A stretch of DNA of 64,000 nucleotides from Pseudomonas sp. MTM4. Its GTDB lineage: Bacteria; Pseudomonadota; Gammaproteobacteria; Pseudomonadales; Pseudomonadaceae. Below, one piece after another: positions 42,956 to 52,196 of this stretch. Below the pieces are notes generated by a model, which was not told the DNA's origin, ran no database searches, and was given only the letters and a program-made list of their open reading frames with translations. The stretch's first letter is position 1, and each line of letters opens with the position of its first letter. Location: NCBI RefSeq assembly GCF_019355055.1, contig NZ_CP048411.1, forward strand, positions 4,449,001 through 4,513,000, given 5' to 3'. Position numbers and translations under genes: made by a program.

Positions 42956-44749
42956 TCACTCGCCCATCACCACACCTTCACGCCGCGGATCGGCGCCGCC
43001 GAACCAGCCGCTGTCGGTGCGCTGGATGGCCTGCAGGCCGCTGGTCATCTCTGTCTCATTGACCTCATGGCCGCGTGCTTCCAATGACTCCACCGTGCTG
43101 GCCGGGAAGCGTCCGGCTTCGAGTACGGTCGGGCCGTTGAAGCTGCCGAAGTTTGGCAGGTCGATCGCCCGTTGCGCATCCAGGCCCCAGCCATACATGC
43201 CCAGCAGGGTTTTCGCCGTGAAGTGAATGATGGCCGCACCGCCAGGCGAACCGACGCTGGCGAGCACACGGTCGCCTGCGGCATCGAACACCAGCGTCGG
43301 ACTCATGCTCGAACGAGGGCGCTTGTTCGGCTCGACGCGGTTGGCTACCGGCTTGCCCTGGGAATCCCGCGGCTCGAACGCGAAGTCGGTGAGTTCGTTG
43401 TTCAGCAGATAGCCGCCGGGCAGGCCGGTGCCGCCGTCATTGAGCAGACGTGAGCCGAAGGCCTGCTCGATGCTGGTGGTCATCGCCAGCGCATTGCCCT
43501 GGTCGTCGACGATGCTGATGTGGCTGGTGCCGTATTCCGGCTGCTCGGGCTGAGGCGCGAACGAGACGGGCACCGCTCCCGGTTCGCCTGCTTGCGCAGT
43601 CCCCATGCTGCGCGTGCCGATCAGTTCGGCGCGCTGTTTGAGGTACTTGGGCGCGAGCATGCTGTTCCACGTCCGCCCCGGTACCGGAGCGAAATCGGGG
43701 TCGGCGATGTATTTGGCGCGATCCGCGTAGGCCAGGCGCGCGGCTTCGGTGTACTGGTGCAGGAACTCCGCCGAAGGCACGCCCTGGTCCAGCGCCGGCA
43801 GCGGCGAAAATTGCTCCAGAATCCCGAGGATCTGCATCTGGGTGATATGCCCGGATGACGGCGGTGGAAAGCCACACACCTGATAGCGCTGCTGCCAGAG
43901 GTTGCACAGCGGATCGCGTTGGCGCGGTTCGTAGACCTCCAGGTCACTCAGGGTCATTGCTCCGGCGTTCTGATGCTCGTTCACCTGGCGCACCAGCGCC
44001 TGGGCGTTGGCGCCGCGATAGAAGGCATCGCTGCCGTTCTCGGCGATATTGCTCAGCAGCTCGGCGAGCGCCGGGTTGCGCAGGCGATGCCCAACGGGCC
44101 AGGGCGAGCCGTCCGGCTGGTAGTAGAAGGCGGCGGCGGGCGGGTTGTCGCGAAGCGCCGGGTCGCTCTCAAGCAAACGGTGCAGTCGCGGGCTGATTTC
44201 GAAACCGTCCTCGGCGAGCCGGATGGCCGGTTGCAGCAACTCTCGCCAGGGCAACTTGCCGTATTGCTGGTGTGCCTGCTCGAGCATTTTCACGATGCCC
44301 GGCACGCCCACCGAGCGGCCCCCAACGACCGCCTGCTGAAAATCCATGGGTGTGCCATCGGGCTTCAAGAACAGCGCTTCGTCGACAGCAGCCGGTGCGG
44401 TCTCGCGACCGTCCAGCGCGATCACGTTCTCGCCATCCCAATGCAGCAGAAAGGCGCCGCCACCGATGCCGCTGGATTGCGGCTCGACCAGCGTCAGTAC
44501 CATCTGCACGGTCACTGCAGCATCCATCGCGCTGCCTCCCGCCTTGAGAATCTGGTAGCCCGCCTCGGTCGCTAGCGGGTTGGCAGCGGCCACGGCAAAG
44601 CGTTCGGTGGCCCAACCGGGTTTGGCGGTGTAGCCGCTGGCGCCTTCGGGTGCAGGTGGCGTCTGGCTGGATGAGCCGTCCGGGCTGGAACAGGCAGTCA
44701 GGCTGGCGAGTAAAAAGGTGAAGACCAGTGCGGCAGGTCCGACGGGCAT
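42956..44749 (-). CDS. ggt: Gamma-glutamyltransferase lipoprotein
   Basis: A 597-residue exported enzyme that cleaves glutathione and other gamma-glutamyl compounds. The signal ends in a lipobox (LLASLTACSS), so it is probably lipidated. GGT motifs: GGSAMDAAVTVQMVLTLVEPQSSGIGGGAFLL, DGRETAP and GVPGIVKMLEQAH. The autoprocessing nucleophile Thr is in EYGTSHISIVDDQGNALAMTTS, followed by GVVMGE at the end. It is processed into two subunits. Divergent from cysM. It may recycle cysteine-containing peptides, fitting the neighbouring cysteine synthase. Confidence 0.93.
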   Translation of the reverse strand: MPVGPAALVFTFLLASLTACSSPDGSSSQTPPAPEGASGYTAKPGWATERFAVAAANPLATEAGYQILKAGGSAMDAAVTVQMVLTLVEPQSSGIGGGAFLLHWDGENVIALDGRETAPAAVDEALFLKPDGTPMDFQQAVVGGRSVGVPGIVKMLEQAHQQYGKLPWRELLQPAIRLAEDGFEISPRLHRLLESDPALRDNPPAAAFYYQPDGSPWPVGHRLRNPALAELLSNIAENGSDAFYRGANAQALVRQVNEHQNAGAMTLSDLEVYEPRQRDPLCNLWQQRYQVCGFPPPSSGHITQMQILGILEQFSPLPALDQGVPSAEFLHQYTEAARLAYADRAKYIADPDFAPVPGRTWNSMLAPKYLKQRAELIGTRSMGTAQAGEPGAVPVSFAPQPEQPEYGTSHISIVDDQGNALAMTTSIEQAFGSRLLNDGGTGLPGGYLLNNELTDFAFEPRDSQGKPVANRVEPNKRPRSSMSPTLVFDAAGDRVLASVGSPGGAAIIHFTAKTLLGMYGWGLDAQRAIDLPNFGSFNGPTVLEAGRFPASTVESLEARGHEVNETEMTSGLQAIQRTDSGWFGGADPRREGVVMGE

Positions 44750-44930
44750 GAGTGAGTTCCTTAAGGAAGCGCGATAGGTATAGAGCTAGACCACTGACAA
44801 CTATCTGCCAAGCTTGATCGCTGCGTTTCGCGCATTGCGGTATGCGCTGGCCAAGCCGGGCGGTCTGCCCGTGTCCGGTGGTTGTCGGTATCATGTGCGC
44901 CTTCCAAATGCCGCTCGGTTCATCGACGCC

Positions 44931-45833
44931 ATGACAATTCAGTACCCGACCATTGCCGATTGCGTCGGCAACACCCCCCTGGTTCGCCTGCAGCGGCTGC
45001 CCGGCGAAACCACCAACACCATTCTGGTCAAGCTCGAAGGCAACAATCCGGCGGGCTCGGTGAAAGATCGCCCCGCATTGTCGATGATTGCGCGCGCCGA
45101 AGCGCGCGGTGATATTAAACCCGGCGATACCCTGATCGAAGCCACCTCCGGCAATACCGGCATCGCCCTGGCCATGGCGGCGGCGATCAAGGGTTACAAG
45201 TTCATCCTGATCATGCCGGACAACTCCAGCGCCGAGCGCAAGGCGGCGATGACCGCCTACGGCGCCGAGCTTATTCTGGTGAGCAAGGAAGAGGGCATGG
45301 AAGGTGCCCGCGACCTGGCAGTGAAGATGGCCGCCGAGGGCCGCGGCAAGGTGCTCGATCAGTTCGCCAATGGCGACAACCCCGAAGCGCACTACAGCAG
45401 CACCGGCCCGGAACTCTGGCAGCAGACCGGCGGCGGCATCACCCATTTCGTCAGTTCCATGGGCACGACCGGCACCATCATGGGCGTGTCGCGCTACCTG
45501 AAGGAGCAGAACCAGGCCGTCCAGATCATCGGACTGCAGCCCATGGAAGGCGCGGCAATCCCCGGTATTCGCCGCTGGCCGCAAGAGTACCTGCCGAAGA
45601 TTTATCAGGCCGAGCGCGTCGACCGTGTCGTCGACATGTCCCAGGCGGAGGCTGAAGACGTCATGCGGCGCCTGGCCCGCGAAGAGGGCATCTTCTGCGG
45701 CGTGTCCTCTGGTGGTGCGGTAGCGGCTGCGCTGCGTCTGTCGCAGGAAGTCGAGAACGCGGTAATTGTCGCGATCATCTGTGACCGTGGCGACCGCTAC
45801 CTGTCGACGGGCGTTTATGACCAGCCTAACTGA
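44931..45833 (+). CDS. cysM: Cysteine synthase B
   Basis: A 300-residue PLP enzyme. ATG 44931 (MTIQYPTIADCVGNTPLVRLQRLPG) is chosen; an upstream start at 44814 would add a non-homologous tail. The PLP lysine is in NNPAGSVKDRPALSMI, the Asn in ATSGNTGIALAMAA, and the phosphate loop in SSMGTTGTIMGVSRYL. CysM uses O-acetylserine with sulfide or thiosulfate. The gene order cysM-rlmD-relA-mazG is conserved in Pseudomonas. Confidence 0.95.
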   Translation: MTIQYPTIADCVGNTPLVRLQRLPGETTNTILVKLEGNNPAGSVKDRPALSMIARAEARGDIKPGDTLIEATSGNTGIALAMAAAIKGYKFILIMPDNSSAERKAAMTAYGAELILVSKEEGMEGARDLAVKMAAEGRGKVLDQFANGDNPEAHYSSTGPELWQQTGGGITHFVSSMGTTGTIMGVSRYLKEQNQAVQIIGLQPMEGAAIPGIRRWPQEYLPKIYQAERVDRVVDMSQAEAEDVMRRLAREEGIFCGVSSGGAVAAALRLSQEVENAVIVAIICDRGDRYLSTGVYDQPN

Positions 45834-45866
45834 TCGGTTCGTGCGCGCTCGGAGCGGTGTTCTCTG

Positions 45867-47222
45867 ATGGCCAAACGCAGCGGAGGCTTGCGCTTCCAGC
45901 CCAGTGGTGGCGAGAAGAAGCCACAGATCCCGACCGGCAAGAAGCAGCGGCTGAATATTCAGCGCCTGGCCAACGACGGCCGCGGTATTGGCTTCGTTGA
46001 CGGCCGCACCTGGTTCGTCGAAGGCGCCTTGCCCGACGAAGAGGTCGAGGGGCGTGTGTTGGCGGCGCGCAGTCAGATAGTCGAAGCCCGTACCGAGCGG
46101 GTGCTGAGCGCCAGCTCCCGCCGTCGCTTAGAACCGTGCCCTCATGCACGGGTTTGCGGTGGCTGCAACCTGCAACACCTGGGCGCGACTGATCAGCTCG
46201 AACTCAAGCAGCGCAGTCTCGCCGAGCAGCTGTCGCGGCTGGCCGGCATCGAACCTCAGGTCTGGGCGACACCGCTGAGCGGGCCCGAATTCAGCTATCG
46301 TCGCCGCGCCCGGCTGGCGGTGCGCTGGGACAACAAGGCCAGACGACTGGACGTTGGCTTTCGCGCCAGCGCCAGTCAGGACATCGTTTCCATTCGTGAA
46401 TGCCACGTGCTGGTACAGCCTTTGCAGTCAATGCTGCCGGCGTTGCTGGCGGTGTTACATGAGCTGGATAAACCGCAGGCGATCGGTCACGTGGAGATGT
46501 TTAGCGGTACCGCCGAAGCGGTGCTGGTGCGTCATACCGTAGCGTTGGTCGAGGCCGATCTGCAGCGGCTGTCGGCTTTTGCCCAAGCACATGGCGTGCA
46601 GCTCTGGTTGCAGGGCGAAGGCCAGCCGCAGCCGCTGGAACATACGTATGCGTTGGGCTACCGATTGCCGGCCTGGAATCTGGAGTTGGCCTGGCGGCCG
46701 GGCGATTTCGTTCAGGTCAACGCGCCGGTGAACGAGGCGATGGTGGCGCAGGCGTTGGAATGGCTGGCGCCGGAAGCGGGTGAGCGGGTGCTGGATCTGT
46801 TCTGCGGACTGGGCAACTTCGCCTTGCCGCTGGCACGTGAGGGCGCGCAGGTGGTGGCGGTGGAAGGCGTCGAAGAGATGGTCGAGCGCGCTCGCACCAA
46901 TGCGGCGCACAACGGTCTGGTCAATGCGCACTTTTATCAGGCGGACCTGTCGAAGCCGCTTGTCGAAGCGCAGTGGGCCAAAGAAGGTTTCTCGGCCGTG
47001 TTGCTGGACCCGCCGCGTGACGGCGCGTTCGAGATCGTTCGGCAAATGACGACTTTAGGCGCGCGGCGCGTGGTTTATGTTTCGTGCAACCCTGCGACGC
47101 TGGCACGCGATGCCGCCGAGCTGGTTCGCCAGGGCTATCAGCTCAAGCGAGCCGGCGTGCTGGACATGTTTCCGCAAACGGCGCACGTCGAGGCCATGGC
47201 GCTCTTCGAGCGTTCGGCATAG
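45867..47222 (+). CDS. rlmD: 23S rRNA (uracil-1939-C5)-methyltransferase RlmD
   Basis: A 451-residue protein (RumA). An N-terminal TRAM domain ([28 protein letters not shown]) is followed by the [4Fe-4S] cluster motif [14 protein letters not shown] (with the fourth Cys near 199, IRECHVL), the SAM site [14 protein letters not shown], and the catalytic Cys in [14 protein letters not shown]. It methylates U1939 of 23S rRNA. It begins 33 bp after cysM and is probably co-transcribed. Confidence 0.94.
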   Translation: MAKRSGGLRFQPSGGEKKPQIPTGKKQRLNIQRLANDGRGIGFVDGRTWFVEGALPDEEVEGRVLAARSQIVEARTERVLSASSRRRLEPCPHARVCGGCNLQHLGATDQLELKQRSLAEQLSRLAGIEPQVWATPLSGPEFSYRRRARLAVRWDNKARRLDVGFRASASQDIVSIRECHVLVQPLQSMLPALLAVLHELDKPQAIGHVEMFSGTAEAVLVRHTVALVEADLQRLSAFAQAHGVQLWLQGEGQPQPLEHTYALGYRLPAWNLELAWRPGDFVQVNAPVNEAMVAQALEWLAPEAGERVLDLFCGLGNFALPLAREGAQVVAVEGVEEMVERARTNAAHNGLVNAHFYQADLSKPLVEAQWAKEGFSAVLLDPPRDGAFEIVRQMTTLGARRVVYVSCNPATLARDAAELVRQGYQLKRAGVLDMFPQTAHVEAMALFERSA

Positions 47223-47321
47223 CAGCAGATTTTTGACAGGCAAACGGCCTGTGGTTCAACCGACCGACTCCCAGAAAGTCGGCGTATTCGACGCAAATAC
47301 TGCGTAGAGGGAAGGTAATAG

Positions 47322-49568
47322 ATGGTCCAGGTCAGAGCGCTTCAGCCGATCAACACCGACGGCAGCATCAACCTCGAAGGCTGGCTCGATCATGTGCTCG
47401 GGTTGGACCCGGCACTCGACCGCGACGCACTCAAGCAGGCCTGCGAATTCGCTCGAGCGGCGGAGCAGCAGGCCAATGCGGCACAGAATCTGTGGAGCGA
47501 AGGCACCTCCAGTTACCTGACCGGTCTGGAAATCGCAGAGATACTTGCCGATCTCAAGCTCGATCAGGACAGCCTGGTGGCCGCGGTGATCTACCGCGGC
47601 GTGCGTGAAGGCAAGATTCAGCTGGCGGAGGTGCATCAGCAGTTCGGCCCGGTGGTGGCCAAGCTGATCGAGGGCGTGCTGCGTATGGCCGCTATCAGCG
47701 CCAGCCTCAACCCGCGCGAGTCGCTGGTACTCGGCACTCAGACCCAGGTGGAAAACCTGCGCAAGATGCTGGTGGCCATGGTCGACGACGTGCGCGTCGC
47801 GCTGATCAAACTGGCCGAGCGGACCTGCGCCATCCGCGCGGTGAAGAATGCCGACGATGACAAGCGCCATCGTGTCGCTCGCGAAGTGTTCGACATCTAT
47901 GCTCCGCTGGCGCATCGCCTGGGCATCGGACATATCAAATGGGAGCTGGAGGACCTGTCCTTCCGTTATCTCGAGCCCGAGCAGTACAAGCAGATCGCCC
48001 AGTTGCTGCATGAGCGCCGCCTGGATCGCGAGCAGTACATCGATAACGTGGTTCAGCAGTTGCAGGACGAACTGAACGCCGCCGGTATCAATCCGGAAAT
48101 CGATGGCCGCGCCAAACACATCTATTCCATCTGGCGGAAGATGCAGAAGAAGGGCCTGCAATTCAGCCAGATCTACGACGTTCGTGCCGTGCGGGTGCTG
48201 GTACCAGAAATTCGTGACTGCTACACCGCGCTCGGCATCGTGCATACGCTGTGGCGACACATTCCTAAGGAGTTCGACGACTACATTGCGAACCCCAAGG
48301 AGAACGGCTACCGCTCACTGCACACCGCGGTACTCGGCCCGGAGGGCAAGGTGCTGGAAGTGCAGATCCGTACCGTCGCCATGCACGAGGAGGCGGAATT
48401 GGGGGTTTGCGCCCACTGGCGCTACAAGGGCACGGACGTCAATTCCAGCTCCAACCACTACGAAGAAAAGATCGCCTGGCTGCGGCAGGTACTCGAATGG
48501 CATGAGGAACTGGGCGATATCGGCGGTCTGGCCGATCAGTTGCGCGTGGATATCGAGCCGGACCGGGTCTATGTCTTCACGCCGGACGGTCATGCCATCG
48601 ACCTGCCCAAGGGTGCCACGCCGTTGGATTTCGCCTATCGCGTACACACCGAAATTGGCCACAACTGCCGCGGCGCCAAGATCAACGGGCGCATCGTGCC
48701 GCTCAACTACAGCCTGCAGACCGGCGAGCAGGTGGAAATCATTACCAGCAAGCACGGCTCGCCAAGCCGCGACTGGCTGAACCCCAACCTGGGCTATATC
48801 ACCACCTCGCGCTCGCGGGCGAAGATCGTCCATTGGTTCAAACTCCAAGCTCGCGACCAGAACGTCGCCGCGGGCAAGGCGCTGCTGGAGCGTGAACTGG
48901 GCCGCCTCGACCTGCCGCCGGTGGATTTCGACAAGGTGGCAGAGAAGGCCAATCTGAAGAGCGCCGAAGACATGTTCGCTGCGCTCGGCGCCGGCGATCT
49001 GCGCCTGGCTCAGTTGGTCAATCACGCGCAGCAACTGGTGGAGCCGGATGGCCACGCCGCCGATCAGCTCGAGCTGATCCCACGCCGTCCCGCCAGCACC
49101 AAGCCCGGCAAGCGTGGCGACGTGCAGATCCAGGGCGTCGGCAACTTGCTGACGCAGATGGCCGGCTGCTGCCAGCCGCTGCCGGGCGACCCCATCGTCG
49201 GCTACATCACGGTCGGTCGGGGGGTCAGCATTCACCGTCAGGATTGCGCCTCGGTGCTGCAGCTGTCCGGGCGCGAGCCGGAGCGGATCATCCAGGTCAG
49301 CTGGGGCCCGATCCCGGAGAAAACCTACCCGGTGGACATCATCATTCGCGCCTACGACCGCGCCGGCCTGCTGCGCGATGTCTCGCAGGTGCTGCTGAAC
49401 GAGCGCATCAACGTACTGGCGGTCAACACCCGTTCGAACAAGGAAGACAGCACGGCGCTGATGACACTGACCATAGAAATTCCGGGGCTGGGTGCGCTGG
49501 GGCGGTTGCTGGGACGGGTATCGCAGCTGCCGAATATTATCGAGGCGAAGCGCCAAAGAGCCTCCTGA
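47322..49568 (+). CDS. relA: GTP pyrophosphokinase RelA
   Basis: A 748-residue monofunctional (p)ppGpp synthetase. The N-terminal hydrolase-like domain lacks the HD pair (VIYRGVREGK where SpoT has HDVIEDT), so it should not hydrolyse ppGpp. The synthetase domain follows (AKHIYSIWRKMQKKGL, YDVRAVRVLV, ENGYRSLHTAVLGPEGK). Regulatory domains are TGS (VYVFTPDGHAIDLPKGATPLDFAYRVH), a zinc-finger region (MAGCCQPLPGDPIVG, SIHRQDCAS) and a C-terminal ACT domain. It responds to uncharged tRNA on the ribosome. Good RBS (GGGAAGG). Confidence 0.95.
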   Translation: MVQVRALQPINTDGSINLEGWLDHVLGLDPALDRDALKQACEFARAAEQQANAAQNLWSEGTSSYLTGLEIAEILADLKLDQDSLVAAVIYRGVREGKIQLAEVHQQFGPVVAKLIEGVLRMAAISASLNPRESLVLGTQTQVENLRKMLVAMVDDVRVALIKLAERTCAIRAVKNADDDKRHRVAREVFDIYAPLAHRLGIGHIKWELEDLSFRYLEPEQYKQIAQLLHERRLDREQYIDNVVQQLQDELNAAGINPEIDGRAKHIYSIWRKMQKKGLQFSQIYDVRAVRVLVPEIRDCYTALGIVHTLWRHIPKEFDDYIANPKENGYRSLHTAVLGPEGKVLEVQIRTVAMHEEAELGVCAHWRYKGTDVNSSSNHYEEKIAWLRQVLEWHEELGDIGGLADQLRVDIEPDRVYVFTPDGHAIDLPKGATPLDFAYRVHTEIGHNCRGAKINGRIVPLNYSLQTGEQVEIITSKHGSPSRDWLNPNLGYITTSRSRAKIVHWFKLQARDQNVAAGKALLERELGRLDLPPVDFDKVAEKANLKSAEDMFAALGAGDLRLAQLVNHAQQLVEPDGHAADQLELIPRRPASTKPGKRGDVQIQGVGNLLTQMAGCCQPLPGDPIVGYITVGRGVSIHRQDCASVLQLSGREPERIIQVSWGPIPEKTYPVDIIIRAYDRAGLLRDVSQVLLNERINVLAVNTRSNKEDSTALMTLTIEIPGLGALGRLLGRVSQLPNIIEAKRQRAS

Positions 49569-49604
49569 TCCGTTCCGAGCTGCTGCGCTCGATCTGGCGT
49601 TGTT

Positions 49605-49664
49605 GAAGGCCTACCGAAAAATGCCCATTGGCAGACGCCAACTCCGCTTTTTCGGTAGGCCTTC
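49605..49664. terminator. Nested hairpin between relA and mazG
   Basis: GAAGGCCTACCGAAAAA and TTTTTCGGTAGGCCTTC form a perfect 17-bp stem. The 26-nt loop contains its own hairpin (TTGGC-AGAC-GCCAA). The U-run lies inside the 3' arm, so it could act as a bidirectional terminator or an attenuator-like element. Confidence 0.65.
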
Positions 49665-49737
49665 GCCTAGCCAGCTTTTCGCTCGCGACGCTCGGTGCTG
49701 ACCAACCGGTGAAAAGCCAAGTCTTTTTGAGGACACC

Positions 49738-50568
49738 ATGTACCAACTCCCCGATCTCCTGCATCTGATGGCCCGCCTGCGTGATCCGCAACACGGTTGC
49801 CCCTGGGACCTGCAGCAGGATTACGCCAGCATCGTGCCGCACACGCTCGAAGAAGCTTATGAGGTGGCCGATGCCATCGAGAGCGGCGATTTCGATCATC
49901 TGCCCGGCGAACTGGGCGATCTGCTGTTTCAGGTCGTCTACTACAGCCAGTTGGGGAAGGAGGAGGAGCGGTTCGAGTTCGCCACGGTGGTCGATGCCAT
50001 TACCCGCAAGCTGATCCGCCGCCATCCTCATGTGTTTCCCGACGGTGACCTCTATGGCTCCCCCGAGTTGCCACGGCTCGATGAGGCGGCGATCAAGCAG
50101 CGCTGGGAAGAAATCAAGGCCGAGGAGCGCGCCGAGAAAGCGGCCGCGCCGGAGCAGCTTTCACTGCTCGATGACGTGCCCAGCGCGCTACCCGCCTTGA
50201 GCCGTGCCGCCAAGCTGCAAAAGCGCGCTGCTCAGGTTGGTTTCGACTGGCCCGATGCCTTGCCGGTGGTGGACAAGGTGCGTGAGGAATTGGACGAAGT
50301 GCTCGAAGCCATGAGCGAGAACGATCCAGAAGCCATCGCCGAGGAAATTGGCGACCTGCTGTTCGTCACGGTCAATCTGGCGCGTCATCTGAAGGTAGAT
50401 CCGGAAAACGCCTTGCGCGCCGCCAATCGCAAATTCGAACGGCGCTTTCGGTTCATCGAGCAAGCCTTGCGGGATACCGGTCGGCCCATCGAGAATTGCG
50501 ACCTGCAAGAGCTGGATGCGCTTTGGGGCGAGGCCAAAAAAGCCGAGCAGGCATCAAGCTGCGGTTGA
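49738..50568 (+). CDS. mazG: Nucleoside triphosphate pyrophosphohydrolase MazG
   Basis: A 276-residue protein with two MazG repeats. The first has CPWDLQQDYASIVPHTLEEAYEVADAI and ELGDLLFQVVYYSQL (E-x2-E...E-x2-D metal site). The second has VREELDEVLEAM and EIGDLLFVTVNLARHL. It converts NTPs, including aberrant ones, to NMPs and PPi, and in E. coli it counteracts (p)ppGpp accumulation, which fits its place next to relA. No frame damage. Confidence 0.94.
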   Translation: MYQLPDLLHLMARLRDPQHGCPWDLQQDYASIVPHTLEEAYEVADAIESGDFDHLPGELGDLLFQVVYYSQLGKEEERFEFATVVDAITRKLIRRHPHVFPDGDLYGSPELPRLDEAAIKQRWEEIKAEERAEKAAAPEQLSLLDDVPSALPALSRAAKLQKRAAQVGFDWPDALPVVDKVREELDEVLEAMSENDPEAIAEEIGDLLFVTVNLARHLKVDPENALRAANRKFERRFRFIEQALRDTGRPIENCDLQELDALWGEAKKAEQASSCG

Positions 50569-50678
50569 TAGCCGGAGCGTAATCACGGATGTTGTCTACG
50601 CCACGAACCTCCGCTCGGTGGATCCAGTAAATCCACCTTTACGTCTAATTTGAACTTCACGACTAAACGAGCCGACAC

Positions 50679-51218
50679 ATGAGTCTTTCCCTTCGCGACC
50701 AGCTGCTCAAAGCCGGGCTGGTCAATGAGAAACAGGCCAAGCAGGCCGGCAAGCAACAGCAGAAACAGCAGCGCCTGGTAAAGAAAGGCCAGGCCGAACA
50801 GGACAATTCCCAGCGTGAGGCGGCACTCAAGGCTCAAGCCGAGAAACAGGCGCGCGACCAGGAACTGAACCGCCAGCAGCAGCAAAAGGCCGAGCAGAAG
50901 GCGCGCACCGCGCAAATCAAGCAGCTGATCGAAACCAGCCGCCTGCCCAAGCTGACGACCGAGGATTACTACAACTTCGTCGACGACAAGAAGGTCAAGC
51001 GCCTGTCGGTGAACAAGCTGATGCGCGACAAGCTATCCAGCGGCTCGCTGGCCATCGTCCGTCATGGCGGCGGCTACGAGGTAATCCCGCGCGAAGCGGC
51101 GCTGAAGATTCAGGAGCGCGATCCGCGCCGCATCGTGCAGCTCAACACCCAGACTGAAGCGCCGGATGCGGACGATCCATACGCCGCCTACCAGATTCCT
51201 GACGATTTGATGTGGTAA
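50679..51218 (+). CDS. DUF2058 (YaiL-like) protein
   Basis: A 179-residue, Gln/Lys-rich protein. The long charged helix (KQAKQAGKQQQKQQRLVKKGQAEQ...) in the N-terminal half is probably a coiled coil. A C-terminal domain (TTEDYYNFVDDKKVKRLSVN, GGGYEVIPREAALKIQERDP) matches DUF2058. A nucleoprotein-like role has been suggested for relatives but is unproven. It follows mazG by 110 bp and has its own ribosome-binding region. Confidence 0.82.
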   Translation: MSLSLRDQLLKAGLVNEKQAKQAGKQQQKQQRLVKKGQAEQDNSQREAALKAQAEKQARDQELNRQQQQKAEQKARTAQIKQLIETSRLPKLTTEDYYNFVDDKKVKRLSVNKLMRDKLSSGSLAIVRHGGGYEVIPREAALKIQERDPRRIVQLNTQTEAPDADDPYAAYQIPDDLMW

Positions 51219-51298
51219 CGCGCTGCTGAATGACGTACCGCGACCGGTTATTGCCAGCCCGACAGAAGGATGGATTTCTGCCAGCCGCAAAGCCTCTA

Positions 51299-51335
51299 CT
51301 GCTGTAGAAGCATCCGGACGTTCCGGTTACAGCAG
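51299..51335 (+). promoter_or_regulatory. Hairpin abutting the SD of the small Pro-rich gene
   Basis: CTGCTGTA and TACAGCAG pair as an 8-bp stem, with an inner CCGG/CCGG pairing in the loop. The 3' arm ends where AGGAGG begins, 7 nt from the ATG at 51348. It could terminate upstream transcription or influence translation initiation. Confidence 0.45.
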
Positions 51336-51347
51336 GAGGACAGCGAC

Positions 51348-51497
51348 ATGGAAAACATATTCGAATTGGACGACACGCTCAGCTGGCAGGCCAACGGTGT
51401 ACCGGGTGATCCGGAAGAGCCCGGCGTGCCGGATCTGCCGAGCGAACCCGGTGAGCCAACCATTCCAGACCAGCCGCCCCCCGCGCCAGTGGCCTGA
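51348..51497 (+). CDS. 49-residue acidic, Pro-rich hypothetical protein
   Basis: ATG 51348 has a strong SD (AGGAGG) 7-8 nt upstream. The product starts MENIFELDDTLSWQANGVPGD and then is a low-complexity Pro/Glu/Gly tail (PEEPGVPDLPSEPGEPTIPD). It is likely disordered. No family was recognised. The perfect SD and an adjacent hairpin favour a real gene. It converges with the phosphoribosyltransferase gene 15 bp away. Confidence 0.6.
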   Translation: MENIFELDDTLSWQANGVPGDPEEPGVPDLPSEPGEPTIPDQPPPAPVA

Positions 51498-51512
51498 GGT
51501 GGTCAGCGCCGG

Positions 51513-52193
51513 CTAGGGTGCATCCGCAAAATCCTGAGCTTGGGCGAGCAGGCCGATGACCTGCTCGTCATTGGTCTGCGTGAAATCACCATAGTGACGT
51601 CCTACACCAATGAACGGCTCGGGCATGGCCAGGCACACCAGCTCGTCGACCTCCGTTTTCAGCATTTCGACTTCCTCGCGCGGACCCACCGGAATTGCGA
51701 GCACGATCCGGCTGGGATTCGCCTGTTTCAATCCCTTCAATGCGGCTCTCACAGTCGCACCCGTTGCGACGCCGTCATCGATCACGATGACGCAACGACC
51801 GCCCAATAGCGGGGCGGGCCGTCCACCGCAATAGCGTTGCCGACGCCGTTCCAGCTCGGCCAGCTGACGTTCCATTTCGTCATCGAACCAGTTCGGTGGC
51901 GGTGCGATCTGGTTGAACAACTCCTGATTGATGACCCATTTCGGCTCGGCGCCATCGATCACCGCGCCGAGCGCCAGCTCTTCGTTGCCCGGTGCGCCGA
52001 TCTTGCGCACCAGCACCAGGTCGAGACGCGCCTTGAGGCGGCGTGCCACTTCGAAAGCAACGGGCACGCCGCCACGCGGCAACGCAAGTACCACCGGGTT
52101 CGCGTCGGCCAGGTGTTGCAGGGCCTCGGCCAGCTCCTGGCCGGCATGGGCACGGTCGCGAAACAGATAGGAATCAGGAATGAACGCACGCAT
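51513..52193 (-). CDS. Phosphoribosyltransferase-domain protein
   Basis: A 226-residue type I PRTase-fold protein. The PRPP-binding loop is CVIVIDDGVATGATVRAAL, preceded by NPVVLALPRGGVPVAFEVARRL. An atypical insertion with PPNWFDDEMERQLAELERRRQRY follows the hood region. Substrate unknown. A good RBS (GGAGAG) precedes ATG 52193, 3 bp after the upstream gene, so it is co-transcribed with the erythromycin-esterase-like gene. This pairing also occurs in other bacteria, sometimes with dioxygenase or stress genes. Confidence 0.8.
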   Translation of the reverse strand: MRAFIPDSYLFRDRAHAGQELAEALQHLADANPVVLALPRGGVPVAFEVARRLKARLDLVLVRKIGAPGNEELALGAVIDGAEPKWVINQELFNQIAPPPNWFDDEMERQLAELERRRQRYCGGRPAPLLGGRCVIVIDDGVATGATVRAALKGLKQANPSRIVLAIPVGPREEVEMLKTEVDELVCLAMPEPFIGVGRHYGDFTQTNDEQVIGLLAQAQDFADAP

Positions 52194-52196
52194 GAC

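Noticed and set aside
44169..45584. A 471-codon minus-strand open frame spanning ggt and cysM
   Set aside because: Part is antisense to cysM and part is ggt in a wrong frame; both genes are well supported.
48315..49556. A 413-codon minus-strand open frame
   Set aside because: Antisense shadow of relA, with no RBS or recognisable domain.
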